From positions 1-21,465 of the forward strand of contig CAKSSH010000028.1 of the NCBI GenBank assembly GCA_934488695.1: a stretch of DNA of 21,465 nt, in the 5' to 3' direction. The DNA comes from an uncultured Oscillospiraceae bacterium. Its GTDB lineage: Bacteria > Bacillota > Clostridia > Oscillospirales > Ruminococcaceae. Position 1 is the first letter of the stretch; every line of letters starts with the position of its first letter. Shown here one piece after another: positions 1 to 8,137 of the stretch. Both the position numbers and the translations under genes were made by a program. The notes below the pieces were generated by a model. The model was not told the origin of the DNA. It did no database searches and was given only the letters and a program-made list of their open reading frames with translations.

Positions 1-1
1 A

Positions 2-1993
2 ATCAACTATGATATGTTAAATTACTTGCCGGAGGACATGGACACGGTTATCGGGCAAAATGAGCTTTTGGAGGATTTTGGAAAGGGCGCGTTTTCGTTT
101 ATCGTTGTAGAGGATATGAAAGACGAGGATGTTGCACGCCTCTGTGATAAGTTTCGGGATATAGACCATGTGGAAACGGTTTTGTGGTATTCGTCTCTTA
201 TGGACGTTTCCGTCCCGAAAGAGCTTTTGCCGGACTCGATTTATAAAGAATTTAACACCGACCGAGCAACGCTGGTCGCCGTCTTTTTTGACAGCGCAAC
301 ATCAGCCGACGTAACCATGGATGCGATCCGGCAGATTCGTTCCGTTGCCGGCAAGCAGTGCTTCGTCTCCGGTATGTCTGCACTGGTAACGGACTTAAAA
401 GACCTGTGTGAAAAGGAAGAGCCGATATATGTCGGACTGGCGGTCTTGTTTGCCTGCCTTGCCATGATCGTTTTTCTGGATGGGTGGCTGCTGCCTTTTG
501 TGTTCTTGGCTTCGATTGGTATGATGATTTTGCTCAATCTCGGCACCAATTACTTTTTCGGCGAAATCTCCTATATTACCAAGGCGCTTTCTGCTGTTTT
601 GCAGCTTGCGGTGACGATGGACTATTCCATCTTCCTGTGGCATAGCTATGATGAAGAATGCCAGCGCTGTGCAGACCACAAAGAGGCTATGGCAACAGCC
701 ATTCACAGGACAATGACCTCGGTTATCGGAAGCTCGGTAACGACGGTCGCCGGATTTGTGGCGCTTTGTTTTATGTCCTTCACCTTGGGTCGTGACCTCG
801 GCATTGTGATGGCCAAGGGCGTTGTTTTCGGCGTGATCGGCTGCGTTACGATTTTGCCGGCCTTGATTTTGTTGCTGGATCGTCCGTTGCAAAAAACACG
901 GCACCGTTCGTTGATACCGAATATGACCCGGTTTTCCAAAGGGGTATTGCGGATTTTCCCGGTTTTCCTGATCGTTTTTGCTCTGTTGATTCCGCCTGCC
1001 TATTATGGCTACAGCAAAGCCAATCGAGAGGTTTATTACGATATGGGGCAATGTCTGCCGAAGGACATGGAGTATGTCATAGCGAATTCCAAGCTGTCCG
1101 AGGATTTCAATATCGCTTCGACCCATATGGTGCTGGTGGATGCTAAGCTTCCGTCCGAAAAGGTCCGCGGTATGATAGGAGACATGGAAAAGGTGGACGG
1201 CGTTCGGTATGTTCTTGGACTGGAGTCGATCCTCGGCTCCCGCGTGCCGGAGGAAATCCTGCCGGACAGTATCCGGGAAATTGTCAAGAGTGATCGTTGG
1301 GAACTGCTTTTGATAAACTCCGAGTACAAGGTGGCATCAGATGCGGTCAATAATCAAGTTGAAACGCTCAATGAGATTTTGAAACGCTATGATTCGACCG
1401 GTATGCTCATCGGAGAGGCCCCCTGCATGAAAGATATGATTGAAACGACCGACCACGATTTTAAGGTGGTTAATGCTGTATCGATCATCGCCATTTTCAT
1501 CATTATCGCTTTGGTGGAAAAGAGCCTGTCGCTGCCGTTTGTCTTGATTGCGGTTATTGAATTGGCCATCTTTATCAATCTCGGCCTGCCGCATTATTTG
1601 GGACAGTCGCTGCCGTTTATTGCTCCGATTTGTATCAGCACCATACAGCTGGGCGCAACCGTCGACTATGCCATATTGATGACGACACGCTATAAGGCCG
1701 AACGAATCGGCGGACAGGATAAGCGCCAAAGCATCACAACGGCGCTTTCCACCTCGATCCCGTCTATTTTGGTCAGCGGGCTGGGGCTGTTTGCAGCCAC
1801 CTTCGGCGTTGCCGTTTACTCCGACATCGACATCATCAGCTCCATGTGTATGTTGATGGCACGCGGCGCGCTGGTTAGTATGCTTAGTGTTATCTTTATT
1901 CTGCCTGCTTTGTTGATGCTCTGTGACGCACCGATTCGGTGCACCACCCTGGGTATGCAGGCAATCTCTAAAAAGAAAACGGAGGTAAATTGA
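2..1993 (+). CDS. MMPL/RND-family transporter, 5' end outside the window
   Basis: The reading frame is open from base 2, reading INYDMLNYLPEDMD, so the ATG at 14 is probably internal and the true N-terminus, including the first membrane segment, lies upstream. The visible part shows the two-fold RND architecture: an extracytoplasmic domain, a membrane bundle (about residues 140-290 counted from the ATG at 14), a second extracytoplasmic domain that starts with a similar CLPKDMEYV motif, and a second bundle (about 500-640). Each half carries the Asp-Tyr pair typical of MMPL proteins (TMDYSIFL and TVDYAILM), the proton-relay position in this family. These proteins export lipids or hydrophobic compounds using proton-motive force; the substrate here is unknown. 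The stop is directly followed by a secreted protein gene, so the two probably act together. Confidence in the family is high. Confidence 0.9.
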   Translation: MNYDMLNYLPEDMDTVIGQNELLEDFGKGAFSFIVVEDMKDEDVARLCDKFRDIDHVETVLWYSSLMDVSVPKELLPDSIYKEFNTDRATLVAVFFDSATSADVTMDAIRQIRSVAGKQCFVSGMSALVTDLKDLCEKEEPIYVGLAVLFACLAMIVFLDGWLLPFVFLASIGMMILLNLGTNYFFGEISYITKALSAVLQLAVTMDYSIFLWHSYDEECQRCADHKEAMATAIHRTMTSVIGSSVTTVAGFVALCFMSFTLGRDLGIVMAKGVVFGVIGCVTILPALILLLDRPLQKTRHRSLIPNMTRFSKGVLRIFPVFLIVFALLIPPAYYGYSKANREVYYDMGQCLPKDMEYVIANSKLSEDFNIASTHMVLVDAKLPSEKVRGMIGDMEKVDGVRYVLGLESILGSRVPEEILPDSIREIVKSDRWELLLINSEYKVASDAVNNQVETLNEILKRYDSTGMLIGEAPCMKDMIETTDHDFKVVNAVSIIAIFIIIALVEKSLSLPFVLIAVIELAIFINLGLPHYLGQSLPFIAPICISTIQLGATVDYAILMTTRYKAERIGGQDKRQSITTALSTSIPSILVSGLGLFAATFGVAVYSDIDIISSMCMLMARGALVSMLSVIFILPALLMLCDAPIRCTTLGMQAISKKKTEVN

Positions 1994-1994
1994 C

Positions 1995-3950
1995 ATGAAA
2001 AACAAGGCAATAAAGCTTCTGTCAGTCGGACTTTGCGCGGCACTGTTTTTGGGCGGCGCCGGTGCAACGGTTTATGCCGTTAATCAAAGTAAAAAAGAAC
2101 CTGAAAAAGCGTCGGTAGTGTCGACGCCGGCCAAAACGGCCGATAAAAGCAAAAACACTAAGGATGAAAGCGTGTATGTTTTGGCCGGCGCGGACGGTCA
2201 GGTGCGCAAAATTATCGTCAGCGACTGGATTCAAAACACCCTCGGCAATAAGAGCCTGCGTGACTCGGCCGCTTTGTCGGAGGTCCGGAATGTCAAAGGT
2301 AATGAGAGCTATGTGATGGACGGCGACAGCATGCGGGTCTGGGATGCACAGGGTAAGGATTTATACCTGCAGGGAAACATTGAAAAAGAGTTGCCGGTTA
2401 CCCTTCGCGTTTCTTATTTGCTGGACGGCAAAAAAATCTCGGCTGACGATCTTGCCGGAAAAAGCGGCCGCGTAACAATTCGCTATGACTATGATAATAA
2501 GCAATATGAAATGGTTCAGATTGACGGAAAGTCGGAAAAAATAGCTGTTCCGTTTGCTATGCTGACCGGACTTATGCTGGATAATGACAACTTTACCAAT
2601 GTGGCGGTGTCAAACGGGAAAATCATTAATGATGGGGACCGCACGGTGGTGATTGGCTTTGCATTGCCGGGCTTGCAGGAAAACCTGAATCTTTCGCATG
2701 AAAAGCTGACCTTGCCGTCCTGTGTGGAAATCACGGCGGATGTGTACAACTTCAAAATGACCAATACGGTGACTGTTGCCACCAATGAGCTGTTTAGTTC
2801 GATGGATACCTCTAAGCTTGATCGTGCCGATGAGCTTACCGAGAAGATCGATACGCTGTCCGAAGGGGTTAAAAAGCTTCTGGACGGTTCCGATCGGCTT
2901 TACGGCGGATTGTGTACGCTGCTTGAAAAATCCGACGCGCTTATTGCAGGCGTGGATCAGCTCGCGGCCGGGGCGGAGGAGCTGAGAAACGGCTCTGCCG
3001 ATGTGGACAGCGGCGTCGGAACACTTCGGGATGGATTGTCCGAGCTGTGTAAGAATAATGACCGGCTTAACAGCGGCATGTCCGAGATGTTCCGGTCGGT
3101 GCTTACAAGCGCTCAAGGTCAGTTGGCACAACAGGGCTTTGAGACCGAAGCCTTGACGCCGGAAAATTATCAAACAGTTCTGAAAACGCTTTGCAATACC
3201 ATTAAAAAAGAAAACGGCCCCTATCGCGAGGCGCTGATTGCGGCAGCAGAGACCGGTTTGCGTCAGCAGCTTTCCGCTGACGGGGTGCCGCAGCAATATG
3301 AGGATGCGGCTCTATGCTTGATTGCTCAAAAAATGCAGCAAGGCCTGAGCTTTGAGGAGGCTTTGGGGCAGGTCCGACAGCTGCTTGTTAGCGCACTCGG
3401 CGGAGATGCAGCCGCTGCACAGGCACTTGGAGCGGCCGCACAGGCAGCTGCGTCTGCACAGGGTCAGGCGGCAATTTCCATGCTTTGCCTGTCAGTCGGA
3501 CAACAGCAGGCGGTTGGAAAGGTGGAGGCTGCGATCGGGCAGCTGGACAGTGTTTACGCCCTCTATGACGGGCTTGCACAGTACACGGCCGGCGTGGCTC
3601 GCCTGCATAGTGGAAGCAATCAGTTGAAAGCCGGAACGGAAAAGCTCAGTGCCGGCAGTCAACAGTTGTATGATGGGATTTTAACTCTTCAGGGGCAGAC
3701 CCCTGCTTTAAAGAGCGGCGTTGCACAGCTGCGCGACGGCTCGATGCAATTGAATGCCGGTCTGCGTGAGCTGAACAGCGGCGTGCAGAAGCTTTCTGAT
3801 GCCGTAAACGGTGACCTTTCCGGCTTGGTGACCCGTTTTAAAGCAACGGTGGATGTTTCCAAGCGCTACCAGTCCTTCTCGGGTCTGTCTGACGGCATGG
3901 ACGGTCAGGTTAAGTTTATCTATCGGACTGACACCATTGAGAAAAAGTAA
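1995..3950 (+). CDS. Secreted coiled-coil protein, YhgE/Pip-like, partner of the MMPL transporter
   Basis: A 651-residue exported protein. It starts at an ATG one base after the MMPL stop, with GGAGG at 1981-1985. Residues 1-28 are a signal sequence or N-terminal anchor (charged start, hydrophobic core, small residues), followed by a Lys/Thr/Ser-rich linker (30-58). A predicted beta-rich domain spans about 60-265. Two blocks of heptad-like repeats of the form L..G...L.DG (about 280-365 and 515-625) resemble the extracellular part of YhgE/Pip proteins. They flank an Ala/Gln-rich helical insert (about 370-515). Unlike YhgE, no C-terminal membrane segments are visible. The tight coupling to the MMPL gene suggests an extracellular or periplasm-like accessory rod (inference). 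No enzymatic motif was seen. Confidence 0.75.
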   Translation: MKNKAIKLLSVGLCAALFLGGAGATVYAVNQSKKEPEKASVVSTPAKTADKSKNTKDESVYVLAGADGQVRKIIVSDWIQNTLGNKSLRDSAALSEVRNVKGNESYVMDGDSMRVWDAQGKDLYLQGNIEKELPVTLRVSYLLDGKKISADDLAGKSGRVTIRYDYDNKQYEMVQIDGKSEKIAVPFAMLTGLMLDNDNFTNVAVSNGKIINDGDRTVVIGFALPGLQENLNLSHEKLTLPSCVEITADVYNFKMTNTVTVATNELFSSMDTSKLDRADELTEKIDTLSEGVKKLLDGSDRLYGGLCTLLEKSDALIAGVDQLAAGAEELRNGSADVDSGVGTLRDGLSELCKNNDRLNSGMSEMFRSVLTSAQGQLAQQGFETEALTPENYQTVLKTLCNTIKKENGPYREALIAAAETGLRQQLSADGVPQQYEDAALCLIAQKMQQGLSFEEALGQVRQLLVSALGGDAAAAQALGAAAQAAASAQGQAAISMLCLSVGQQQAVGKVEAAIGQLDSVYALYDGLAQYTAGVARLHSGSNQLKAGTEKLSAGSQQLYDGILTLQGQTPALKSGVAQLRDGSMQLNAGLRELNSGVQKLSDAVNGDLSGLVTRFKATVDVSKRYQSFSGLSDGMDGQVKFIYRTDTIEKK

Positions 3951-3953
3951 GCT

Positions 3954-4673
3954 ATGGAAACGAGTTTATTCACGCTGACAGCATTGTTTGCGCTGGGCGG
4001 AAGCCTGGGTTGGGTGCTGGAGCTGCTGTATCGCAGAGCGGCCCACGGGAAATGGGTAAATCCCGGATTTCTTGTGGGCCCTTGCCTGCCGCTCTACGGT
4101 GTCGGGCTTATCCTGCTGTATTTAATATGCAGGCTCGATCTGCATAAAATTCGTTCCTCCTCGTGGCAGAAAATTGTGCTAATCCTGTTGATTACTGTTG
4201 CCATGACGGCTATCGAGTTTTTGACCGGACTGTTTTTTACTAAGCGGTTTCATGTGCGTCTGTGGGATTATTCCGCCAGACCCGGAAATATCGACGGACT
4301 GATTTGTCCGCTGTTCACCTTGATATGGGGAGTGCTGGGAGCCGCATACGCATTGTTGCTGCATCCTCGAATCGTCCGGTGGACGCAGAATGTTATTCAA
4401 AGCCGTGTCTGTATTTTTCTGCTGGGCATTTATCTTGGGATTTTTATTTTGGATATTTGTTATTCATTTCATGTTGCGGCTGCCATTCAAAGCTGGGCCG
4501 TTCGCACACAGCTGGTGGTGCGTTATGAAAATCTCAAGCTGTCCGTTTTAAATCGGGCAGAGGAGCTGCACCAGAAAAGGAGCTTTGTTTTTCCGTTGCG
4601 CAGTCGTTTTAAACTCAATGAGGAATTGGATTATTATTTGGATCGGGTCAAAACGCGGCTTTTTCATCAGTGA
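3954..4673 (+). CDS. CmpB-like integral membrane protein (putative ABC-transporter type IV family)
   Basis: A 239-residue membrane protein with about five hydrophobic segments. It carries the family signatures GFLVGPCLPLYGVG near residue 38 and WDYS...GNIDGLICPLFTLIWG in the middle, matching the family catalogued as putative ABC-transporter type IV (formerly DUF1113). Despite that name there is no ATPase domain, and the function is not established. The C-terminus (from about residue 185) is cytoplasmic-looking and charged. The ATG lies 3 bp after the previous stop with only a weak ribosome site, which suggests translational coupling. It is the last gene before a strong terminator, so it probably belongs to the MMPL operon. 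Confidence 0.75.
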   Translation: METSLFTLTALFALGGSLGWVLELLYRRAAHGKWVNPGFLVGPCLPLYGVGLILLYLICRLDLHKIRSSSWQKIVLILLITVAMTAIEFLTGLFFTKRFHVRLWDYSARPGNIDGLICPLFTLIWGVLGAAYALLLHPRIVRWTQNVIQSRVCIFLLGIYLGIFILDICYSFHVAAAIQSWAVRTQLVVRYENLKLSVLNRAEELHQKRSFVFPLRSRFKLNEELDYYLDRVKTRLFHQ

Positions 4674-4751
4674 CAGCGGAAAAATTGTTGTTTGTCAAAA
4701 TTACGGTACAGTTGCTATGCAGCGCTCTTGCCGACAACATATCAATTAAGG

Positions 4752-4779
4752 ACGCCGCCCCGAAAGGGGCGGCGTTTTT
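4752..4779 (+). terminator. Intrinsic terminator of the MMPL operon
   Basis: A perfect 10-bp GC-rich stem (4752-4761 with 4766-4775) around a GAAA tetraloop is followed by a T run to 4779. It lies about 80 bp after the last stop codon. Confidence 0.93.
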
Positions 4780-5185
4780 AATAGGGAAAAGGGTAATCGT
4801 TCGAGTTATTTTACGAAAAAAACTTCGGCGCACGGAAAAGAGCTGTGCGCTCGGGGAAGTGCTGAATGGCTAAGGTGAAAACTGTGCAGCAAGAAAAGCC
4901 GCACGGGCGGTGAGAGGCGCGGCGGTAGAATGTCCAAACCGGTGCGGTGCCGACGGCGTTAAGGCGTGAGAGATGTATTCAAAGTCTCTTGTCAAAGCAC
5001 AAAAGGTATGTTATCATATTATCCGAGAGTGCAAATGACCAATAAAACAGGCGGTGTGATTCGGGGATTAGCGCCTTGTGACAAGAGCAGGGAAATCGAA
5101 TGCACTGTAACGCTTTTATTAGCGGCTTAAATGGAGCGTGCATGGTCATGTATGGAAATTGTACGCTTAGCTGGGAGGACAGGGT
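4780..5185. other. Unassigned intergenic region with hairpins
   Basis: No convincing reading frame was found in these 406 bases. It contains an imperfect hairpin at 4823-4861 (ACTTC/GAAGT outer and GCGCAC/GTGCGC inner arms), a promoter at 4989-5017, a 9-bp inverted repeat (4986-4994 with 5079-5087), an 11-bp palindrome CTTGTGACAAG (5075-5085), and a 7-bp stem with one G-U pair that begins near 5136 and ends near 5166, just before the maf ribosome site. I do not recognise a known riboswitch, 6S RNA, tmRNA, RNase P RNA or T-box motif. It may be a structured leader of maf or carry a small RNA. Confidence 0.5.
4989..5017 (+). promoter_or_regulatory. Sigma-A type promoter for maf-lplA
   Basis: TTGTCA (4989-4994), a 17-bp spacer, then TATCAT (5012-5017), preceded by an extended -10 TG at the usual distance. 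Transcription would start near 5024 and give a leader of about 160 nt before maf. The -35 box lies inside the left arm of a 9-bp inverted repeat. Confidence 0.65.
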
Positions 5186-5752
5186 ATGGAAAAGCTGATT
5201 TTGGCGTCAAATTCACCGCGGCGGCGGGATATTTTCACGTTGCTGGGACTGGATTTTGAAGTTATTCCGTCGGCTGTGGAGCCGGCGATCGCATTAAACG
5301 AGGCGCCGGAGAAGGCGGTTTTGCAGGTGGCTCGGGCTAAAGCCGCAGATGTTTTTCAACAGAATCCGGCACGTATTGTGGTCGGCGCAGATACGGTTGT
5401 TGTGCTGGAGGATCGGATTCTCGGTAAACCCGCAAGCCTTGAACAAGCCGAAGAAATGCTGACGGCGCTTTCCGGCAGGCATCACCGGGTAATGACCGGG
5501 GTCAGCGTGCTGGCGCCACAGGGCACGTTCGGCTTTACGGCACAGACGACGGTTTGGTTTTATCCGCTGTCATTGGAGCAGGTACGGGCCTATGCTGCTT
5601 CCGGAGAGGCGATGGACAAGGCCGGTGCTTATGCTATTCAGGGAAATGGGCTTCGGCTGGTTGAAAAGATCGACGGTGATTTTTATAATGTTGTTGGTTT
5701 TCCGGCAGCCGCCTTTGTGCGGCATATGCAGCAATGGGGGTTGTCACAATGA
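5186..5752 (+). CDS. maf: Maf family nucleotide pyrophosphatase (dTTP/UTP type)
   Basis: A 188-residue protein, the normal length for Maf/YhdE. This cytoplasmic enzyme hydrolyses non-canonical or excess nucleoside triphosphates to the monophosphate and pyrophosphate, and has been linked to cell-division arrest in Bacillus. Visible motifs are the N-terminal ASNSPRRR (residues 7-14), the GADTVV motif with the catalytic Asp69, GKP (80-82), SGRHHRVMTGV (96-106), DKAGAYAIQG (144-153) and the C-terminal FYNVVGFP. The pattern fits the YhdE (dTTP/UTP) subgroup rather than the YceF subgroup, but substrate choice is inferred. The start has GGGAGG about 8 bp upstream. The stop overlaps the lplA start as ATGA, so the two are coupled. 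Confidence 0.95.
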   Translation: MEKLILASNSPRRRDIFTLLGLDFEVIPSAVEPAIALNEAPEKAVLQVARAKAADVFQQNPARIVVGADTVVVLEDRILGKPASLEQAEEMLTALSGRHHRVMTGVSVLAPQGTFGFTAQTTVWFYPLSLEQVRAYAASGEAMDKAGAYAIQGNGLRLVEKIDGDFYNVVGFPAAAFVRHMQQWGLSQ

Positions 5753-6735
5753 GAGTGGTTTTACAGCAAAACACCGACCCGGCTTTTAATCTTGCTTTTG
5801 AAGAGTACGCGTTGACCCGTTGGAAAGAGGGCGTGGTAGCGATACTGTGGCGTAATGAACGGTCGGTGATTATCGGCAGAAATCAAAATGCTTATGCGGA
5901 AATTGATTTAGATTATGTTGCACGGGAGCAGATTGCCGTGATTCGACGCCTGACCGGTGGCGGAGCTGTTTTTCACGACCTTGGCAACATCAATTTCACT
6001 TTTTTGTCGGACTATGAAAAAGGGCAATTCGGCTCTTATCAACAGTTTGCAAAACCGGTCTGTGATTTTTTAAAGACCCTCGGTCTAACAGCAGAGGTCT
6101 CCGGCCGTAACGATATTTTGGCTGATGGCGTTAAGATTTCCGGAAACGCACAAACTGTACAAGACGGGCGCATCCTGCAGCACGGCACCCTGCTTTACAG
6201 TGCTGATCTTTCTCGGATGGCGGCAGCATTGCGTCCGCGTCCGCTAAAAATGCAAAGCCGCGGAATTCGGTCGGTCCGCAGCCGGGTGGGCAATATTCAA
6301 AGCCTGTGCAATTGTGCGCTGACGGCACAGGATTTTTTGCAGCAATTATACCATTATTTGCTGCAAATGCCGGACGCTGAGGCCTATATTCCGACAGAGC
6401 AGGACAACCTTGAGGTGGAGCGTCTGCGCAATGAGAAGTATGGCCGGTGGGAGTGGAATTTCGGGCAGTCCCCAAACATGAACTTCACCCGGGAGGAAAA
6501 GTATCCTTTCGGACTTTTGCAGCTGACGCTTTCGGTTCAGGGCGGTCGGATTTCCAATGTTCTGTTACAGGGAGATTTCTTTGGTCTGAGACCGGTTGAG
6601 GAGCTTTGCGCGGCGCTTGAGAACATTCCTTATGAAAGGAAGGTGCTGTGCGCCGCCCTTGAGACGCTGCAGGTTGAAGAATATGTCAGCGGTATGAAAA
6701 TGCAAGATCTGATAGAGCTGCTGGGAGCCTCTTAA
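5749..6735 (+). CDS. lplA: Lipoate-protein ligase A
   Basis: A 328-residue ligase that activates lipoate with ATP and transfers lipoyl-AMP to a lysine of lipoyl domains (2-oxoacid dehydrogenase E2 or GcvH). Motifs: RRLTGGGAVFHDLGN (residues 66-80), the catalytic lysine in DGVKISGNAQ (Lys129) and LQHGTLL (143-149). The C-terminal accessory domain runs from about residue 240 to the end, so this is the full two-domain type. I chose the ATG at 5749, which overlaps the maf stop and has GGGGG at 5736-5740 at good spacing, over an in-frame ATG at 5734. No lipoylated target gene lies in this window. Transcription ends at the hairpin directly after the stop. Confidence 0.95.
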   Translation: MRVVLQQNTDPAFNLAFEEYALTRWKEGVVAILWRNERSVIIGRNQNAYAEIDLDYVAREQIAVIRRLTGGGAVFHDLGNINFTFLSDYEKGQFGSYQQFAKPVCDFLKTLGLTAEVSGRNDILADGVKISGNAQTVQDGRILQHGTLLYSADLSRMAAALRPRPLKMQSRGIRSVRSRVGNIQSLCNCALTAQDFLQQLYHYLLQMPDAEAYIPTEQDNLEVERLRNEKYGRWEWNFGQSPNMNFTREEKYPFGLLQLTLSVQGGRISNVLLQGDFFGLRPVEELCAALENIPYERKVLCAALETLQVEEYVSGMKMQDLIELLGAS

Positions 6736-6771
6736 AAAATCCCCGCACGCATTTGCGTGCGGGGATTTTTT
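6735..6771. terminator. Bidirectional terminator between lplA and the tatD-ywlG gene
   Basis: The inverted repeat has AATCCCCGCACGC facing GCGTGCGGGGATT around an ATTT loop, with an A run on the left and a T run on the right, so it works in both directions. It occupies essentially the whole gap between the converging stop codons and overlaps the minus-strand TAA (6770-6772). Confidence 0.95.
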
Positions 6772-8134
6772 ATAGAAGCTCTTGATTGTAAACAGCACGG
6801 GCGCCGCCGATGAATTTCGGACGGGTTCTGGCACAAACAATGGGAGCTTTTCCGATTGATCGGATATCCAGCCGTACCGGAACCGCAACCGGGCGCAAAT
6901 GCATACCGATCATTGTAAGACCGATGTCAATGCCTGCTGCGGCAGCAATGCTTTCGACGGCAACCGGGTGCTCGAAACGTTCAAAAGCCGTCGCCGCCAG
7001 GGAACCGCCGGCTTTCGGTATCGGCTGAACGTTAACCGGCGCATAGCCGTACTGCCGCGCGGCAGCACTTTCTAAAATAACGGCGCGGTTTAGGTGCTCG
7101 CAGCATTGGACCGCCATCCAAAGCCCTCGGTCTTTTAAAACAGGATAGATCCCGTCAAAAACTGCGCCGGCAACCTCAACACTGGAATGGTTGCCGATTT
7201 TTTCACCGAGAATCTCGCTGGAGGAGCAACCGACAATAAACAAATCCTCCGGCTGCAGCCGAGCAAGGTCGCAAAGTGCACGAACGGCTTTGCCGGCGTC
7301 ATCGCGAATGGACGCCAACAGTGCCTTGTCCTGAACAGAATACAAATTCGGATTCATAAAAATATCCTCCAATCCATAAACGCGCACGGTGTTTTGATAT
7401 GTGACCGTCAGCAGCTTTTCCGTTGAAACACCTTTTATGTCCGCCAGCACCTGTGCTGTTTGCCGGAGCATGGAGGAGTCACAGCGCCGCCCACGATATG
7501 GCTCCGGCGCCATGTAGGGCGCGTCGGTTTCAATCAGCAGCCGATCCAGCGGAACGCATGACGCGCTGCGGCGGACGTTTTCGGCGTTTTTAAAGGTGAC
7601 AACACCGGTAAAGCCGATGTACATACCAAGATCCAGTACTTCCCGGGCAGTTTCCGCACTGCCGGAAAAGCAATGGACCACCCCTTTAGGACGGTAAGCG
7701 TGCAGTATCTTTAAATAATCCTGTGTGGATTGCCGAGCATGAATAATCACCGGCAAATCCAGCTTAGCGGCAAGAATCAGCTGCTCCTCAAAAACTTGCT
7801 GCTGCAAGGCGTGCTCGGTTGCATCATCCCCATGATAATCCAATCCGATTTCGCCGACAGCCCGCAGCTTTGGATTTTCGGCAAACAAGGCCTGCAACTG
7901 CGCGATGTAATCTGCCGGCAGATCACGACAGTCCTGCGGGTGAATCCCGGCGCTGCCGAAAACAAAAGGGTAACGCCGACACAGCGCCGCAATGGCGCGG
8001 CTGCTTTCCAGCGTACAGCCGGCGCAAAGCACCGCGCCGACACCACGTGCCGGAAGTGCCTGCAGAAGCTCCTCCCGGTCCGAATCAAACCGCGAGTTTT
8101 CGTAATGTGCGTGAGAGTCAAAAATAAAAGCCAT
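6770..8134 (-). CDS. TatD-family metal-dependent hydrolase fused to a YwlG (DUF436/UPF0340) domain
   Basis: One 454-residue frame holds two complete families. Residues 1-259 are TatD, a metal-dependent 3'-5' exonuclease or deoxyribonuclease fold: DSHAHY with His8 and His10, VGEIGLDYH with Glu95, IIHAR with His132, HCFSG with His154, and ETDAPYMAP with Asp204. Residues 260-454 match YwlG: GCSSSEILGEKIG, QCCEHLNRA, PKAGGS, AGIDIG, IGMHLRPVAVPVR and ARTRPKFIGG. The YwlG function is not established. There is no linker: TatD ends at its natural GLED and YwlG begins at Met260, which has its own GGAGG (see the entry at 7357-7370). The start is an ATG 3 bp after the metG stop. The gene may yield a fusion, a separate YwlG, or both. 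Confidence 0.9.
   Translation of the reverse strand: MAFIFDSHAHYENSRFDSDREELLQALPARGVGAVLCAGCTLESSRAIAALCRRYPFVFGSAGIHPQDCRDLPADYIAQLQALFAENPKLRAVGEIGLDYHGDDATEHALQQQVFEEQLILAAKLDLPVIIHARQSTQDYLKILHAYRPKGVVHCFSGSAETAREVLDLGMYIGFTGVVTFKNAENVRRSASCVPLDRLLIETDAPYMAPEPYRGRRCDSSMLRQTAQVLADIKGVSTEKLLTVTYQNTVRVYGLEDIFMNPNLYSVQDKALLASIRDDAGKAVRALCDLARLQPEDLFIVGCSSSEILGEKIGNHSSVEVAGAVFDGIYPVLKDRGLWMAVQCCEHLNRAVILESAAARQYGYAPVNVQPIPKAGGSLAATAFERFEHPVAVESIAAAAGIDIGLTMIGMHLRPVAVPVRLDIRSIGKAPIVCARTRPKFIGGARAVYNQELL
7357..7370 (-). promoter_or_regulatory. Internal ribosome-binding site and ATG at the TatD/YwlG junction
   Basis: On the minus strand GGAGG (7370-7366) is followed after 8 bases by an in-frame ATG (7357). 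From there the frame gives a 195-residue protein, close to the size of stand-alone YwlG (about 180 residues). No stop separates it from TatD. This is direct sequence evidence; use of the start is inferred. Confidence 0.7.
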
Positions 8135-8137
8135 TCT

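Noticed and set aside
395..1126. 243-codon minus-strand frame inside the MMPL gene
   Set aside because: It lies fully antisense to a well-supported transporter gene, has a shadow-like composition rich in His, Gln and Arg, and matches no family.
1337..2005. 222-codon minus-strand frame over the MMPL gene end
   Set aside because: Antisense shadow of the transporter; it would cross the ribosome site and start of the next gene.
4670..4873. 67-codon plus-strand frame after the CmpB-like gene
   Set aside because: It reads straight through a strong terminator hairpin and has no ribosome site.
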